A stretch of DNA of 64,000 nt from Euryodendron excelsum (GCA_033060915.1 CM065396.1:2491001-2555000), one strand, 5' to 3'; positions 13,677-25,470 are shown, numbered from the stretch's first letter. Translations and numbers: made by a program. The notes: generated from the letters alone by a model not told the origin.

Positions 13677-14319
13677 TACATAAATTAGTAAGACTCTCTG
13701 ACCGGAAATATGGATGAAGAAGGATGTACACACACAGCTGACTATTTCCCTAATTTTGATTCTTCATTTTCCTATATTTACGCCATGGTCTACTGAAGAT
13801 GATCCTTCTTTTTGGTTCCATTAATTTCTTTTGCCCCTTTGATGCAAAAGTTATATATTATTAAGGATCGATCGGGCTGAAGTTCAGCATTATTAGCAAG
13901 TGAGATCTTTACTTATAATTCTCACTTGCTAGCTATGAATTTTGGGAACTTTAGACTTACAGATCCTCGATCGGAAAGTAATACACCAGGCTTTGTAATT
14001 TTGAATAACATAGTTAATGTTGATACAAAGGATATGGGTGACAATGGGATTTCCTTTTTTTTTTTTTTCTATTTAATTTCTTGTATTATTCTGAGGTACT
14101 GCTTTTGAAGAAATTCAACTGCAAGACAATCTGCATGTTTATTGTTTGCAAAGCTAAAAGCCTTTGATGATAATGTGGATATACGTGAAATTAATGGTGG
14201 GACAAATTTTCATGATACCCCCACTGGGCTAACTAGCCTTTGATATACAACATCCTAGTCGTGCATGTTTGTTGGCTGGCTCAACAAAAATTGCATTCCT
14301 CTCGCGATCGTGATAAATG
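13677..14319 (+). other. 3' flank of the AP2 gene
   Basis: No gene is seen. It holds the presumed 3' UTR and a short AT-rich spacer before the MULE. The last nine bases, 14311-14319 (TGATAAATG), are the left target-site duplication. Confidence 0.5.
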
Positions 14320-14425
14320 GGGCCTTTTACGAAATTAGGTTTATTTTAATTAATATATATTAAACTAGAATTAAAATTTGAATATTTACAAAACAATAGT
14401 TAAGCGTCATTATGGATGACGTTTT
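14320..14425 (+). repeat. Left terminal inverted repeat of the MULE
   Basis: 106 bp beginning GGGCCTTTTAC, alignable with the reverse complement of 25444-25549. In MuDR the TIRs carry promoters and transposase sites; whether that holds here is inference. Confidence 0.85.
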
Positions 14426-14595
14426 TCCAAAAAGCGTCAAACCTAATGACGCTTTCCATTTGACGATAAAATTTAGAAATAGCCAAGCGAAAAGCGTAAT
14501 CTCTAATGACGTTTTGAAGCCTGCACCAAAATCGTCAAAGAAAATGATGTTTTCTATTAAATATAAAGACATCAACAAGAATGACGTTTTCATAC
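14402..14595. repeat. Left subterminal TGACG array
   Basis: Short direct and inverted copies of AAAGCGTCA / TGACGCTTT and AAAACGTCA / TGACGTTTT. One clear palindrome is 14431-14455: 9-bp arms AAAGCGTCA and TGACGCTTT around a 7-nt spacer. The same motif set recurs at the other end of the element. Confidence 0.7.
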
Positions 14596-14639
14596 CAGCA
14601 ATTTTTTTTTTTGGCTGTTTGACATTGAACGAACTCCTT

Positions 14640-16283
14640 CACTACTAACTCCGTGACCGGGACTCCGTTCGACGCACCGTCAGCACCTGCAGCTGTAGTT
14701 TGCCGAGGCGGTACTGCGTGTCGAGTTTCGCGCCGAACAGAGGCCGTTTGCAAGATTTGGCATTCTTGAACCCCAATTCCCAAGTTTTTCAAATCGCTAA
14801 GTCTCTAAGGGGGGGAAATGCAGTAACTCCTCCACCGGGACTCCGTTTGACGCGCCGTCAGCGTCCGCAGCTGTAGTTTGCTGAGGCGGTGTTTCATGTT
14901 GAGTTTCGCGCGGAACGGAAGCCGTTTGCAAGATTTGGCATCGCGAACCCCGATTCCTAAGTTTTTCAAATCGCTAAGTCTCCACGGGGGAAAAATGCAG
15001 TAACTCCGTGACTGGGACTCCGTTTGACGTGCCGTCAGCACCCGCAGCTGTAGTTTGCCGATGCGATGCTTCATGTCTAGTTTCGCGCCGAACGGAAGCC
15101 GTTTGCAAGATTTGGCATTGCGAACCCCAATTCCTAAGTTTTTCAAATCACTAAGTCTCTGGGGGGGGACATGCAGTAACTCCGTGACTAGGACTCCATT
15201 TGACGTGCCGTCAGCGCCCGCAGCTGTAGTTTGCCGAGGCGGTGCTTCGTAATGAGTTTCGTGCCGAACAGAGGCCGTTTGCAAGATTTGGCATCCCCGA
15301 ACCCCGATTTCTAAGTTTTTCAAATCGCTAAGTCTTCGGCGGAGAAAAATGCAGTAACTCCGTGATCGGGACTTCGTTTGACGCCCCGTCAGGGCCCGCA
15401 GCTGTAGTTTGCCGAGGCAGTGCTGCGTGTCGAGTTTCGCGCCGAACGGAGGCCGTTTGCAAGATTTGGCATCCCCAAACCCCGATTCCCAAGTTTTTCA
15501 AATCGCTAAGTCTCCGAGGGGGAAAAATGCAGTAACTCCTCCACCGGGACTCCATTTGACACGCCGTCAGCGCCTGCAACTATAGTTTGCTAAGGTGGTG
15601 CTGTGTGTCGAGTTTCGCGTCGAACGGAGGCCATTTGTAAGATTTGGCATTCCCGGACCCTGATTCTCAAGTTTTTCAAATCGCTAAGTCTCCGGGGGGA
15701 AAAAATGCAGTAACTCCTCCACCGGGACTCCGTTCAACGCGCCATTAGTGCCCGCAGCTGTAGTTTACTGAGGCGGTGCTGCGTGTCGAGTTTCGTGTCG
15801 AACGGAGGCCGTTTGCAAGATTTGGCATCCCTGAACCCCGATTTCCAAGTTTTTCAAATCACTAAGTCTCCGGAGGAGAAAAATGCAGTAACTCCTCCGC
15901 CGGGACTCCGTTTAACGCGCCGTCAGCGCTTGCAGCTGTAATTTGCCGAGGCGGTGCTGCGTGTCAAGTTTCGCACCGAACGGAGGCCGTTTGCAAGATT
16001 TGGCATCCCCGAACCCTGATTCTCAAGTTTTTCAAATCGCTAAGTCTCCGGGGGAAAAAAATGTACTAACTCTTCTGCCGGGACTCCGTTTGACGCGCCG
16101 TCAGTGCCCACAGCTGTAGTTTGCCGAAGCGGTGCTGCGTGTCGAGTTTCGCGCTGAACGGAGGCTGTTTGCAAGATTTGGCATCCCCGAACCCCGATTC
16201 CAAGTCTTTCAAATTGCTAAGTCTTCGGGGGAGAAAAATGCAATAACTCCTCCGCCGGTACTCCGTTCAACGTGCCGTCAGTG
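14640..16283. repeat. 177-bp satellite array inside the MULE, about 9.3 copies
   Basis: Units start near 14640, 14820, 14998, 15175, 15351, 15530, 15707, 15886 and 16063, with a partial unit from 16239. Each carries 'cagtaactcc', 'ggactccgtt', 'gcagctgtagtttgc', 'ccgtttgcaagatttggcat' and 'aagtttttcaaatcgctaag'. The array is GC-richer than its surroundings. The 177-bp period is a multiple of three (59 codons), which explains long repetitive open frames on the minus strand that I do not regard as genes. It sits between the left subterminal array and the PMD gene's 3' end. Confidence 0.9.
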
Positions 16284-16418
16284 TTACAATTGTAATACTC
16301 AGAAATGTTTCAAAATATGATCATATATTACTTAAAACTAATGACATATACACGAGTTCTGTACAAAAAAATATATAATATCTGTCGAATGACCACAAGA
16401 GAGCATATAAAATACATC

Positions 16419-19413
16419 CTATGTACCACATGTGGGTGCTCGTCTAGGTCTCTTGCTCCTGCGATATACAATGGGGAGCGCTGTGGATTCCTCAGCCTGT
16501 GGGACCACATGTCCTACAACCACCTCATCACCCTGTGTGGTCGATGCTGGCTGCTCCTAGGTAATCTGTGAGACCTATGTCTGCTCATCTCCACTTACCC
16601 CCTGCTGGGCCTGTATCTGTGCAGGTGATACCTCATCTATCTGAGGGTACACATCCCATACTGTCGCCTCATCTACCTGTGAAGTCGATGGTGGGTGCTC
16701 CTGCATGATCTGTGAGTCCCACTCTGCTGGTGGAGGTGAATGGTGCACTGTCTCATCATCTACCCCAAAAAGATCTGATGACGGGCCGATGAACATCGGT
16801 ATGATGACTCTATCCAAAACCGTAGTAGCTATCATCCTACGGAACTCGTGCATCTCAGATCCACCCTCTGCCTGTCCTGTATCTCTGCCTCTGCCTCTAC
16901 CTCTGCGCGGAGGTCCCGCGCGTCCTCTCCCACTGCCAATCGGCTGTGGCTGAACTGCCTGTGCCATAACATCGCCCCCGGATGTAGACGGTGCCGATGA
17001 ATCCTGATGATACTGTACTAGGGACGCACGATGATGATGGGCCGTCAAAGGATCTGGTCGAATGTAAGCTGTGGACGGCCCCACATCAGTGGACTGCAAT
17101 GGCACCTGACTGGATGAAGATGGCCCCGATGTGGTGACCGATGGACCCACCGGAGTATAAGGGTCCACTATATCTGCACGGGGTGGCACTAGAACGGAAG
17201 ATGGTATGGCTGCATCAGTAGGTACGGCCTCTGACCGGTGTGTCACCTGACTGGACATGGAAGGCCCTGCTATGGGAGGCGATGGATCTACAAGAGTGGA
17301 AGGGCCAGCTCTATCCGATGGGGGTGGAACTGCAGCGGGGGGTGGCATGGCTGGATCAGCAGGTACAGCCGCATGTATACGGTAATCCTGTCGTATAATG
17401 TGTAGGGTCGTGTCACACATGTCACGGATGAACACTAATGTCTCTAAACCTGCATTAGCATCGTATCTGCGAATGGTGTCAACCGCCCGCTGCTGCATAA
17501 GGGTGATACACTAGGCCTGTAACGCAATAAATCATAACGAATATTATATTAGAAACATCCAAAATAAATATATTTATTTTATTCAATAGTATTATAGTAT
17601 ATTTTATTGAATACTCTTACCAAAATATCATGTCTCCCCCCTACTCCAAGGTAGCCAGCCAAAGGCCTGTGCGCTGGATTCCCCATCAAGGGGCGCGTGA
17701 TAGATCGGTACCACCCTACGTATGGGTCGTGGCGTGACATAGGCTCCTCTATAAGGTCACCGACAATAATGTGCTGTCGTCGCTCTCTCCATCTAGTGAC
17801 AAAAATATTATGGAACTGCAACCAATCTGTGTCAGGCCTACCCCGCCTATCTATGCTATGAAGACCAATACCAGTGTCGAGGGCTGTAAGTATGCCCTGA
17901 CGACGACCAAACTGTCAAATAACACGACTAGGCAAATGCCACTCCACCACGTCAAAACATATAAGTGGAACCTCAGCCATCCATATGTCACTCCCAGCAC
18001 GACAATAATCGAGGAGGGTATCGATAATCTCACCGTGCCGACTATAAGGCTACCACACAAACTAAATCATGCAATATAAATGTCAGCTTACGAGATAAAT
18101 AGTTAATACTGTACTTAGTTTACGTAATGTCAGGAAAAAAAATGTAAGCACTTAAAAGCATACCTCATCATCTCTCAAACGATCAAACTGGTCTCTATAC
18201 ACTGCAACAACGTGGGTGGGGACTTTATCCAGTGCAAACTTACTCTTCCACCTTTTTTCGAAACAATACAAAATATAGTTAGATAACATACAAAGTTAAA
18301 TAGTAATTGCACATTTCATAACTAATTTTTTATTTTTTTATAAGTACAATACCTAGCACCCCACGGGCCAGCGGGTAGGTGCTACTGATCTCCAATGTCT
18401 AGCGGCTGCTGTCCAAAAGTCGGTACAACACGCCGACGTGGGCTAATCCTAGGGAATCTCTCCCAGGCCTGTATCTGTTACAAAAATAGCATAATATAAC
18501 GAATAATGCCCTATAAAAAGTCATAAAGATATAACATTTCCTATAACGACCACATACCTGTAGCAACACCAAAATACCTCCTATATCCTTCGTGTCGGTC
18601 TTAGTCGCTCGACACATCATCCGATAAAGTACGGCAAGGGCTGTCGCACCCTAACTATATCGCCCAGCCTGATCGAAATCTCTAAGGAATGGTAGATACA
18701 TCAACTTCACCAAGTTCTGTGACTTATCTTGCAATACTAACCCCCCAATGAGTTGCATGATATATGCCCTAGCATAGTACTGTACAGTCACCTCGTCAGC
18801 ATCATCTGGCAACTGCTGAAATGTGGTAGATAGCCACGAAAGCCTAAGACGGCCACCACTGAAATCCTGGATGTTGGGCTCAGCGCCCAACAACTCTCGG
18901 CAAATCTGCCGCCAATGCTGTACGTCACCCCCACCATCTACGCCTCCAATCGGCTTACCATCAACAGGCAGGCCCATTAACACAGACACGTCCTGTAATG
19001 TCACGGTGGCCTCTCCAACTAGCAAGTGAAATGTATGAGTCTCCTGCCGCCACCTCTTGACCAAGGCTGTGATAAGTGGATGGTCAAGTTGAATATAACT
19101 AACCCGGTACAGCCCGTAGAAACAGGCATGCATCAAGTACGGAAGTATCCGAGGGGATAATGGTCTAGCCCAGCATGCGGCGTCATTACGACGACAATGA
19201 AGCACCTGGTCACACTATAAGAAGAAATAATGAGAAAATAATTAAACAAATATATAACAAGAAAAATGTAATATTTGCCAATACGAAGTCACAAACCTGC
19301 TGACCCATCCATATAATAGAGGACCTGTGATGCTCCTGTAAAGTCAGAACTGATGGGTCAACTGGTCCGGGTAGTCCAGCCACGTCTATATCCATAAGAG
19401 CTGTGATGTACAC
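16419..19413 (-). pseudogene. Plant mobile domain (PMD) gene of the MULE, 7 nonsense codons
   Basis: Minus-strand exons: 19413-19297, 19214-18558, 18474-18353, 18251-18164, 18061-17621, 17516-16419; 2523 nt, in frame across all splices. The start may be 19395 (MDIDVAGLPGPVDPSVL). Exon 2 reads the hallmark PMD stretch: THTFHL, ATVTLQDVSVLMGLPVDG, LRLSWL, ARAYIMQLIGGLVLQDKS, LMYLPFLRDFDQAGRYS. Later come AWERFPR, VPLICFDVVEWHLP and DRRGRPDTDW. The last exon is a Pro/Ser-rich tail with a basic end (YRRRSKRPRRAP). Premature in-frame stops lie at 18651-18653, 18382-18384, 18050-18052, 17915-17917, 17511-17513, 16575-16577 and 16557-16559. PMD proteins (MAIN/MAIL family in hosts) often travel in plant MULEs; host members help silencing and genome stability. 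I call it an inactivated cargo gene rather than a host gene because it lies inside the TIRs. Confidence 0.85.
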
Positions 19414-20139
19414 ATACTATAAAGTTAGCTAAACATGACTAATAATTAACTACAATAATGCAAATAGATAAAAAAATAAATTACAAAAAAGTTATACGAA
19501 TAAATGCTAATAACCAACAAGTAAATGGTAATAACAATATTACAAATGTCATCTACGAACAATGTCATTGGACAATGTTGATAATCATCAAGTAAAATCC
19601 GGTGGACAATGTTCAATACAATAATGTATAGTTCATGGGGTATTACGAATTTATATAAATAATGGCCCCATCATCTACGAACAACGCCTCATCATCTTTC
19701 ACTTCCTCATTTACTCATTGTCATTGAAAATAGCTCCAGAAATTGACATGACAAGTATTTATTGTTAAGGTCTTTCAAGCTTCACGTGAAGCCTGAAAAG
19801 AAATGTACCATACCCTATGGCGTAAATCGATTTCAAGAATCACGTGAACCCATTATAAGCATTGCACCGCACCTGGTCACGCTGTAGCAATTGACATGAC
19901 AAGTCACGAGGGGTTAATGGAAGTCTGAAGTGAAAGATGACATCACAAGTGTTAACTATGAATCCATTGCACTATACGAAACACTTCACGTGAACCACTG
20001 AGTCCAAAACAAAGACATTGTCCTCCACATATTGGCATCAATTGGATAATCAATTACAGGCTTCATGTGAAACCATTATAGCCTATATAAGTTGTGCGAT
20101 AATGTCAATAAGTCATAAACCTCACCCACACCTACAAAG
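19414..20139. promoter_or_regulatory. Divergent promoter region between PMD and orfX
   Basis: Head-to-head spacer of about 730 bp. It holds three CACGTG cores in the context (TTC)ACGTGAA (19783-19788, 19841-19846, 19987-19992) and a fourth variant, CATGTG, near 20064. A TATA-like CTATATAAG lies at 20083-20091, about 50 bp before the orfX ATG. Repeated phrases 'catctacgaacaa' (near 19551 and 19671) and 'gacatgacaagt' are also present. The repeated palindromes suggest common factor binding. Function is inferred. Confidence 0.45.
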
Positions 20140-20796
20140 ATGCCGAAGCGAAAAGGGTTTTTCGGTGCGTCGTCCAGTCGTACAGTCTCAGGCGATGAGA
20201 CACACTCAAACAACTGAACCTCGTTGGACTTCCTTAGGGTGGGTACGTACACGGATGCAATCGGTAACAAATGGTATGGTCAAAAACGTCTATTTCACAA
20301 CAAACCTATCGTAATGCACGATACGACGGGTCTGGTTAGCCACATATTCATTGGCGAGGCTTCCCAATGACCACCCCGCGGTGTGACAGACAACTAATGC
20401 AATAGGTTGAGGTTGCCGTGGGAAGACTTACTTGATAAACGGCGTGAACAAGAGATGTATTACCGATGGCATGGCCTTCGTGTCCCAAAGGCTCGTTCAG
20501 CTAAGGTGTGGGGCAGTCCGTCATATTCAAGTAGTAAGGTTATAAAAGCGCTCGAACGTGAGATTAATCAAATGCAACGAAGGTTGGATAGGTATCATTT
20601 TACAGAGCATGCGAAGAAAGAATGTGCTGATCCAACACAACGAATAATAGACATTATTGAAGATCCGTTGCTAGTATTTGACCCAGAACTTTCGGACTTC
20701 TCAGAAGAAGAAGGCGACGATGACTATATTAACTATCTACCTAGTAGTCTTTTGGTTGCTGGAAAACCATTGTGCTGTTACGAACATGGTCCATAA
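20140..20796 (+). pseudogene. orfX: unrecognised third gene of the MULE, about 218 codons, 3 nonsense codons
   Basis: A single plus-strand frame from ATG 20140 (MPKRKGFFG) to the stop at 20794-20796. It is broken only by TGA 20215-20217, TGA 20368-20370 and TAA 20395-20397; the last 129 residues are open. I do not recognise the family. Visible features: a basic N-terminus (KRK), a Trp/Tyr-rich centre (WYGQKR, MYYRWHGLRVP), a likely short coiled coil (VIKALEREINQMQRRLDRY), an acidic patch (DFSEEEGDDDY), and a Cys pair near the end (LCCYEHGP). A TATA box lies about 50 bp upstream. It converges on MURA, whose end lies about 270 bp away. Size and orientation recall mudrB of maize MuDR, a roughly 200-residue accessory protein of unclear role, but I see no sequence match and claim none. 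It could be a captured host fragment instead. Confidence 0.6.
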
Positions 20797-21066
20797 AGCC
20801 TATTCTTGTTTTTAGTTAAGTTTGGTGTGAAGTTAATTAATATGTAACGGTACTATTTGCCATCTTATGTTCCATATAACATATCGATGTAATGGTCATA
20901 TTTGAGATTTTCTGTTTCATGTAATATGAGTCCATGTTATTCTAAGTCCATGAATGCATAGAGACAACAGAACTACCATTACATAACAAACTAAATTACA
21001 TCCATAACAAAATACAGTTACTTAAGGTGTCCAAAATACATTAAGGTGTCCAAACAATAACTACTA

Positions 21067-23954
21067 CTAAGCTACTCGCTGAAGCCTCTTCGGACATTTT
21101 CGCTTGTCATGGCTAGTTTATTGACAAAGACTGCAGTGGTAGCTGTGCTTTTGCCTAGAGGTGTCCATTTCATTACGAATACGGGCCGTTTTGGGCCGAC
21201 CGGGCTTTGGATTCAGTGATCGCAAACGGCCTGTATTGGGGAGCAATGTCGGCATACTACTCAAGGGCCAGTAATCTTCATGGGGTATTGGGCTAAAATT
21301 AGAATCCCAAATGCGTGAGTATACATCAATTCTGTACTCTAGCGCCACCAAGTAAAATGGATCGACGCCTAAGTCCGCAGTAACAGCAAGCATGTGCGAA
21401 CATGGATATTTGTTAACGATGTATTTTGAACAAGAACAGCTAGGCTGGTTAAGTCTTACAACCTGCTTGTGCCCACCCAGCATCCCGTGGTGTGTTGTTT
21501 CAACCTCGTATTCACCTTCTTGCCTGTGAACGAAATTTAAATCAGTGTCATTGTCACAAAAATATTGGTCAGCTTAAAAGTTATGGTAGCGCATTTACCT
21601 GTTAAATGCTCTCAACAAATGTGTATTTCCTTTGCACTGGTATTTTTCAATTTGTTTTTGTAGCTTGCGGCCATACCGCAAACCAGCAGCCCGATTTTTA
21701 ATACACTCAATTCTCCTCCCGTCAAAATACTTAACAAGCCGGTGGAATGTAGTTTCCACACATGCCGTGATGGGCACATTCTGAGCACCCCTCAATACAC
21801 TGTTAAATCCTTCAGATAGATTTGTAGTCAAAATCCCCCACCTACGACCTCCATCATGTGCAAGTGTCCACTTTTCAGCCTCCATCTCTTGCAACCAATT
21901 TAATGTCTCTAGTTTAAGATTTTCAATCTCCTTCATAATCAAGTTGAACTTTCGAATTTGATGGCAACTACCAGCCCTCCATACCAAATCCATAAGTTTT
22001 GTGTTGCTGAATTTCTTGTTGAAGTTGCTACGGACGTGCCTGAGGCAATATCGATGATATTCAATTGGTCGCAAACACGGATGTTTCCAGTACCTTGCAA
22101 CAGCATTCAACAGGCCCCTGTGCCTATCAGATATCAATGTGATGCCCTCACGGTTAGGCACTACATGTCATCTTAAGTTCTTAATAAACCATGACCACGA
22201 CGCTGTAGTCTCTTCATCTACAATGGCAAAAGCAAGTGGTAAAATGTGTTGGTCGCCAATTGATGCGGTAGCTACCAGCATCTTCCCAGTGTATTTTCCA
22301 TTAAGGAAAGTTCCATCAATGCCGATAACAGGAGGGCAGTGAGCGAATCCATCGATGGCGGGTTTGAAAGCCCAGAACACATAATTAAACACCACCTCAT
22401 CCGGCGTAGTCGACGGCAACACATTCCAGTCTATCACTATCCCAGTATTAAAGGTCTGTAGTGCCGTCATGTACTGGGGAAGCTTCGTGTACGACTCGTC
22501 CCAATTCCCAAATATGACCTCAATGGCTCTTGTTTTTACAAGCCATGTCTTCTTGTAAGATACTGTGTGCTCCAATGCAGTTCGTACGGTGGTGATAAGC
22601 GATGCCACATTCGTTTCGGCATCTGCCTGTACACAAACATCGACCACGTTCAAGTGTACATATAAACAACTCCCGTTTTAATTTTAAGTTACATTGGTTT
22701 AAAAGAAATATAGTTTACCTTAACTGAGTCCAATATGACCGTCGTAATGAGATCAGTATCAATGTTACAGTGGTCCCTCTGCAATCTTGCAAACACACAA
22801 TAATGTGGACCGGGATACGTCTTTACCTCAAAGAAACCATGTTTCTCTTTCTTTGAGGCTCGAAACCTCCAACTGTAATCATGCTTGCACCTTACATCCC
22901 AAACCTTCTTGCCCGTTTCCACCACCACATACTCTTTTCTTTTCTTTACATTGTACATCTTTACTGCATACTTCACCGAATCTTTGTCTTTAAAGATCAT
23001 CCCCTTTTTGAACTCTACGGTCTTCGGGGTCCATACGTGTCCATGACAATAAAGCTCCCGACTAGTTACGGTAGCGTCACCCACCCCCTCCAAGTTTGTG
23101 AAGAAAGGGATAGGAGTGTACCGTTCGCGTATACCAATTGAAGACGATGGCAGTTCACCAAATTCAGGCCCTTCATCATCAGATTCATCATCAGCCATTA
23201 GTTCAGCGTCAATGTCTTCGTCCATGTCCAGATCAGGACCTGCACTGTTAGGTATGCATCCCTCAGCTCCATCACAAACCATATCAATGTACTCGTCAAC
23301 AGGCTGGTGGAACCTGTCAACTGGGGATGTCGATAGGTGAATTGGAGATAGATGCTCAACTCCTGAACTTGTACCAATGTCGTATTGTATTTGTGATGCC
23401 CCGGCTGTGTATGACCCATACGTTGGATAATATGGAAGTGGGGACATATCGGCATATTGTGAAGCCCTCCTGTAAGATTCTTGAGTCAGCATCCCAGTGA
23501 ATGAGCCAGGAATGCCACTGTATGCCCCCTGAGTCAACATTCCAGTGAATAAACCGGGAACATTGTATGCCCCATAACCTGAATACATCGGATCTGGTTC
23601 ATTCAACCTACTCGTTATGTTTTCTTTCTCCACGTACAGTTCAACATAATTCAGTGTGGGAAAACACGGCGAGATGTCCAACACACTATCTAAGGTCATG
23701 TCATCATTGATGGGCACCTTCTTGTAATAAATGAACCTCTCCCATTGTCTATGGGGATGTCTGCATGTCAACTTCAAATGAATATTTTCCCCTTCATCTA
23801 CAATTTTGGGTATAAGAAACTGTTCTAACTCTTCTAGTGTTATTCTGCATTGTATAATGTAAAACCCCTTCGCTTCGGTATCATATGATATGCCTTCGTC
23901 AGGGTCTTGTACTATTGTTCCCCCCCAATAGCACATCACCTTTACAGTACCCAT
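21067..23954 (-). pseudogene. MURA-type MULE transposase, DDE + SWIM + zinc knuckle, 2 nonsense codons
   Basis: Cut-and-paste transposase that would bind the TIRs and move the element. Exons 23954-22719, 22626-21599, 21523-21067 are in frame and give about 906 codons. Order: an N-terminal PB1-like region (KVMCYWGGTIV); an acidic linker; the MuDR N-terminal zinc-binding region (KGMIFKDKDSVKYAVKMY, CKHDYSWRFRASKK, HYC); the MULE catalytic core with Asp in PVIGIDGTFLNGKY, Asp in LISDRHRGLLNA and Glu in NLSEGFNSVL; the SWIM finger (CSCSKYIVNKYPCSHML); and a C-terminal CX2CX4HX4C knuckle. In-frame TGA at 22168-22170 interrupts the core between the two Asp residues. TAA at 21118-21120 falls inside the zinc knuckle, after which the frame continues 17 codons to TAG 21067-21069. 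The catalytic triad is all present, so decay is recent or slow relative to the cargo genes. Confidence 0.92.
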
Positions 23955-25159
23955 TCAATCAACCTTATTGTAGGTAAACATATGAAATTAGTAGTTAGAT
24001 AAAGCTTCAGTACAAGTTAGATGAAGTTATATAAAAATACACCCAGACACTATATTTCAAAATAGAATGGGAATGTCCTCATTATTTTCGTCTTTCTTAT
24101 AATATGGTACCACTATATTTTCAATTTTAACAATTTTTCTATTTTTAAACTTGGAACTCCTCGAGTTTTCAACCATTCCATTAATAGCTGTAATTTAACT
24201 ACTTGTAGTTAGATTATTAGAATAGCTAAAATTAAGAAGCTGTAATTTAACCTCAACAGTAGATTGTATAAGAAGCAATGTTGTAAAGCAAGTGAACATA
24301 TGTACATCTTGCATTTTCCTTACAAATAAGGTTACATTTCATTTGAATTTTACAAAATAAGATCTACAGCATGCTACTTATCAATAGATATTATGATCAT
24401 TTTAAACCTAACACTTCATTGGAAAGATATATTATCAACCATCACAATGAACAAGAGTAATTTTCTAACCTAAATACCTCGCATACTTAGTATGACCCAA
24501 AGTTATTAAGCTCTTGACATAATAAACATATAAGCACTCAGACTCATGGATTCAAATAGTCCACCATCACTGGCACCATTGTAGTATGTAGCAAAAAACT
24601 AACTCAAATAATTGGGATACGAAATTTAGTTATTATAAAACAGGTAAGACACAGTATTTAGTTATTATAAAACTAACTCAAATACATAACACTAACTCAA
24701 ATAATTGGGATACGAAATTTAAACCTCAGAAACCCAAGAGGATGATTTGCAATGAACAATAACTTATATCTTTCTTCCAGTCATTGCTAGTGGAGAATAC
24801 TATCCTTTTCTTTTAGATCTTCATTATTATCATCACCATAGATTAAACAGTAAATATTAAATGAACAAACTAATGCTCTCATGAACAAACTAATGCTCTC
24901 ATGGAAATCAGTTTGGAGATGAATAGAAGAGAGAGAGGGAGATGAACAGGTATCATTCCACTCATAAACCAAAAAACCAAAACATAATCGTTGTACCATT
25001 CCATTAATAGAAGAGAGAGAGGGAGACGAACATGTATCTAATGATGGAGGGCTTTGTCGTCGGGAGGGCTTCGTTGGCTGGAGGGTTCGTCGTCGTCGGC
25101 TGGAGAGTTCGTCTTCGTCGTTGGCTGGAGAGGGCAGCTACGGTGCTGGTAGATAGGAA
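23955..25159. other. MULE right arm, noncoding leader of MURA
   Basis: About 1.2 kb upstream of the transposase start. No gene is supported. It contains a duplicated 20-mer ATGAACAAACTAATGCTCTC (near 24861 and 24881), repeated 'gaagagagagaggga' tracts (24925 and 25010), and a short GTCGTCG/GGCTGGAG-rich tandem repeat at 25050-25135. It probably carries the MURA promoter and 5' UTR. Confidence 0.45.
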
Positions 25160-25470
25160 ACGTAATGACGCTTTCAAACGAACTGAACATATATGACCTA
25201 AAAGCGTCAACATGTAAGACTATATTGTAAGTGAAAGCGTCAATCTTATTGACGCTTTTCTCTCTAAACAAAAATCGTCAATATGATTGACGTTTTTAGT
25301 TTTAGCTTTTTAACGTATAACGTTGTTTCGATTGACGCTTTTATAACCAAACGAAAAACGTCGTTTGCATTAACGTTTTACTTTTGTTTACACAATTTTT
25401 TGAAATTGAAATCGAAATCGTCATTACGATTGACGCTATTTCTAAAACGTCATTCATATTGACGTTTAAC
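25160..25470. repeat. Right subterminal TGACG array
   Basis: A dozen or more copies of (A)AAGCGTCA, AAACGTCA and their complements on both strands. The best palindrome is 25234-25258: 11-bp arms AAAGCGTCAAT and ATTGACGCTTT around CTT. It mirrors the left array at 14402-14595 and is denser. Confidence 0.75.

Noticed and set aside
14805..15579. Long repetitive open frames on the minus strand (KNLGIGV... repeats)
   Set aside because: They come from the 177-bp satellite, whose period is a multiple of three so that a stop-free frame stays open. No domain, no start context and frequent stops between blocks.
16419..19413. Treating the PMD gene as a functional host MAIN/MAIL gene
   Set aside because: It lies inside MULE TIRs and has seven in-frame stops.
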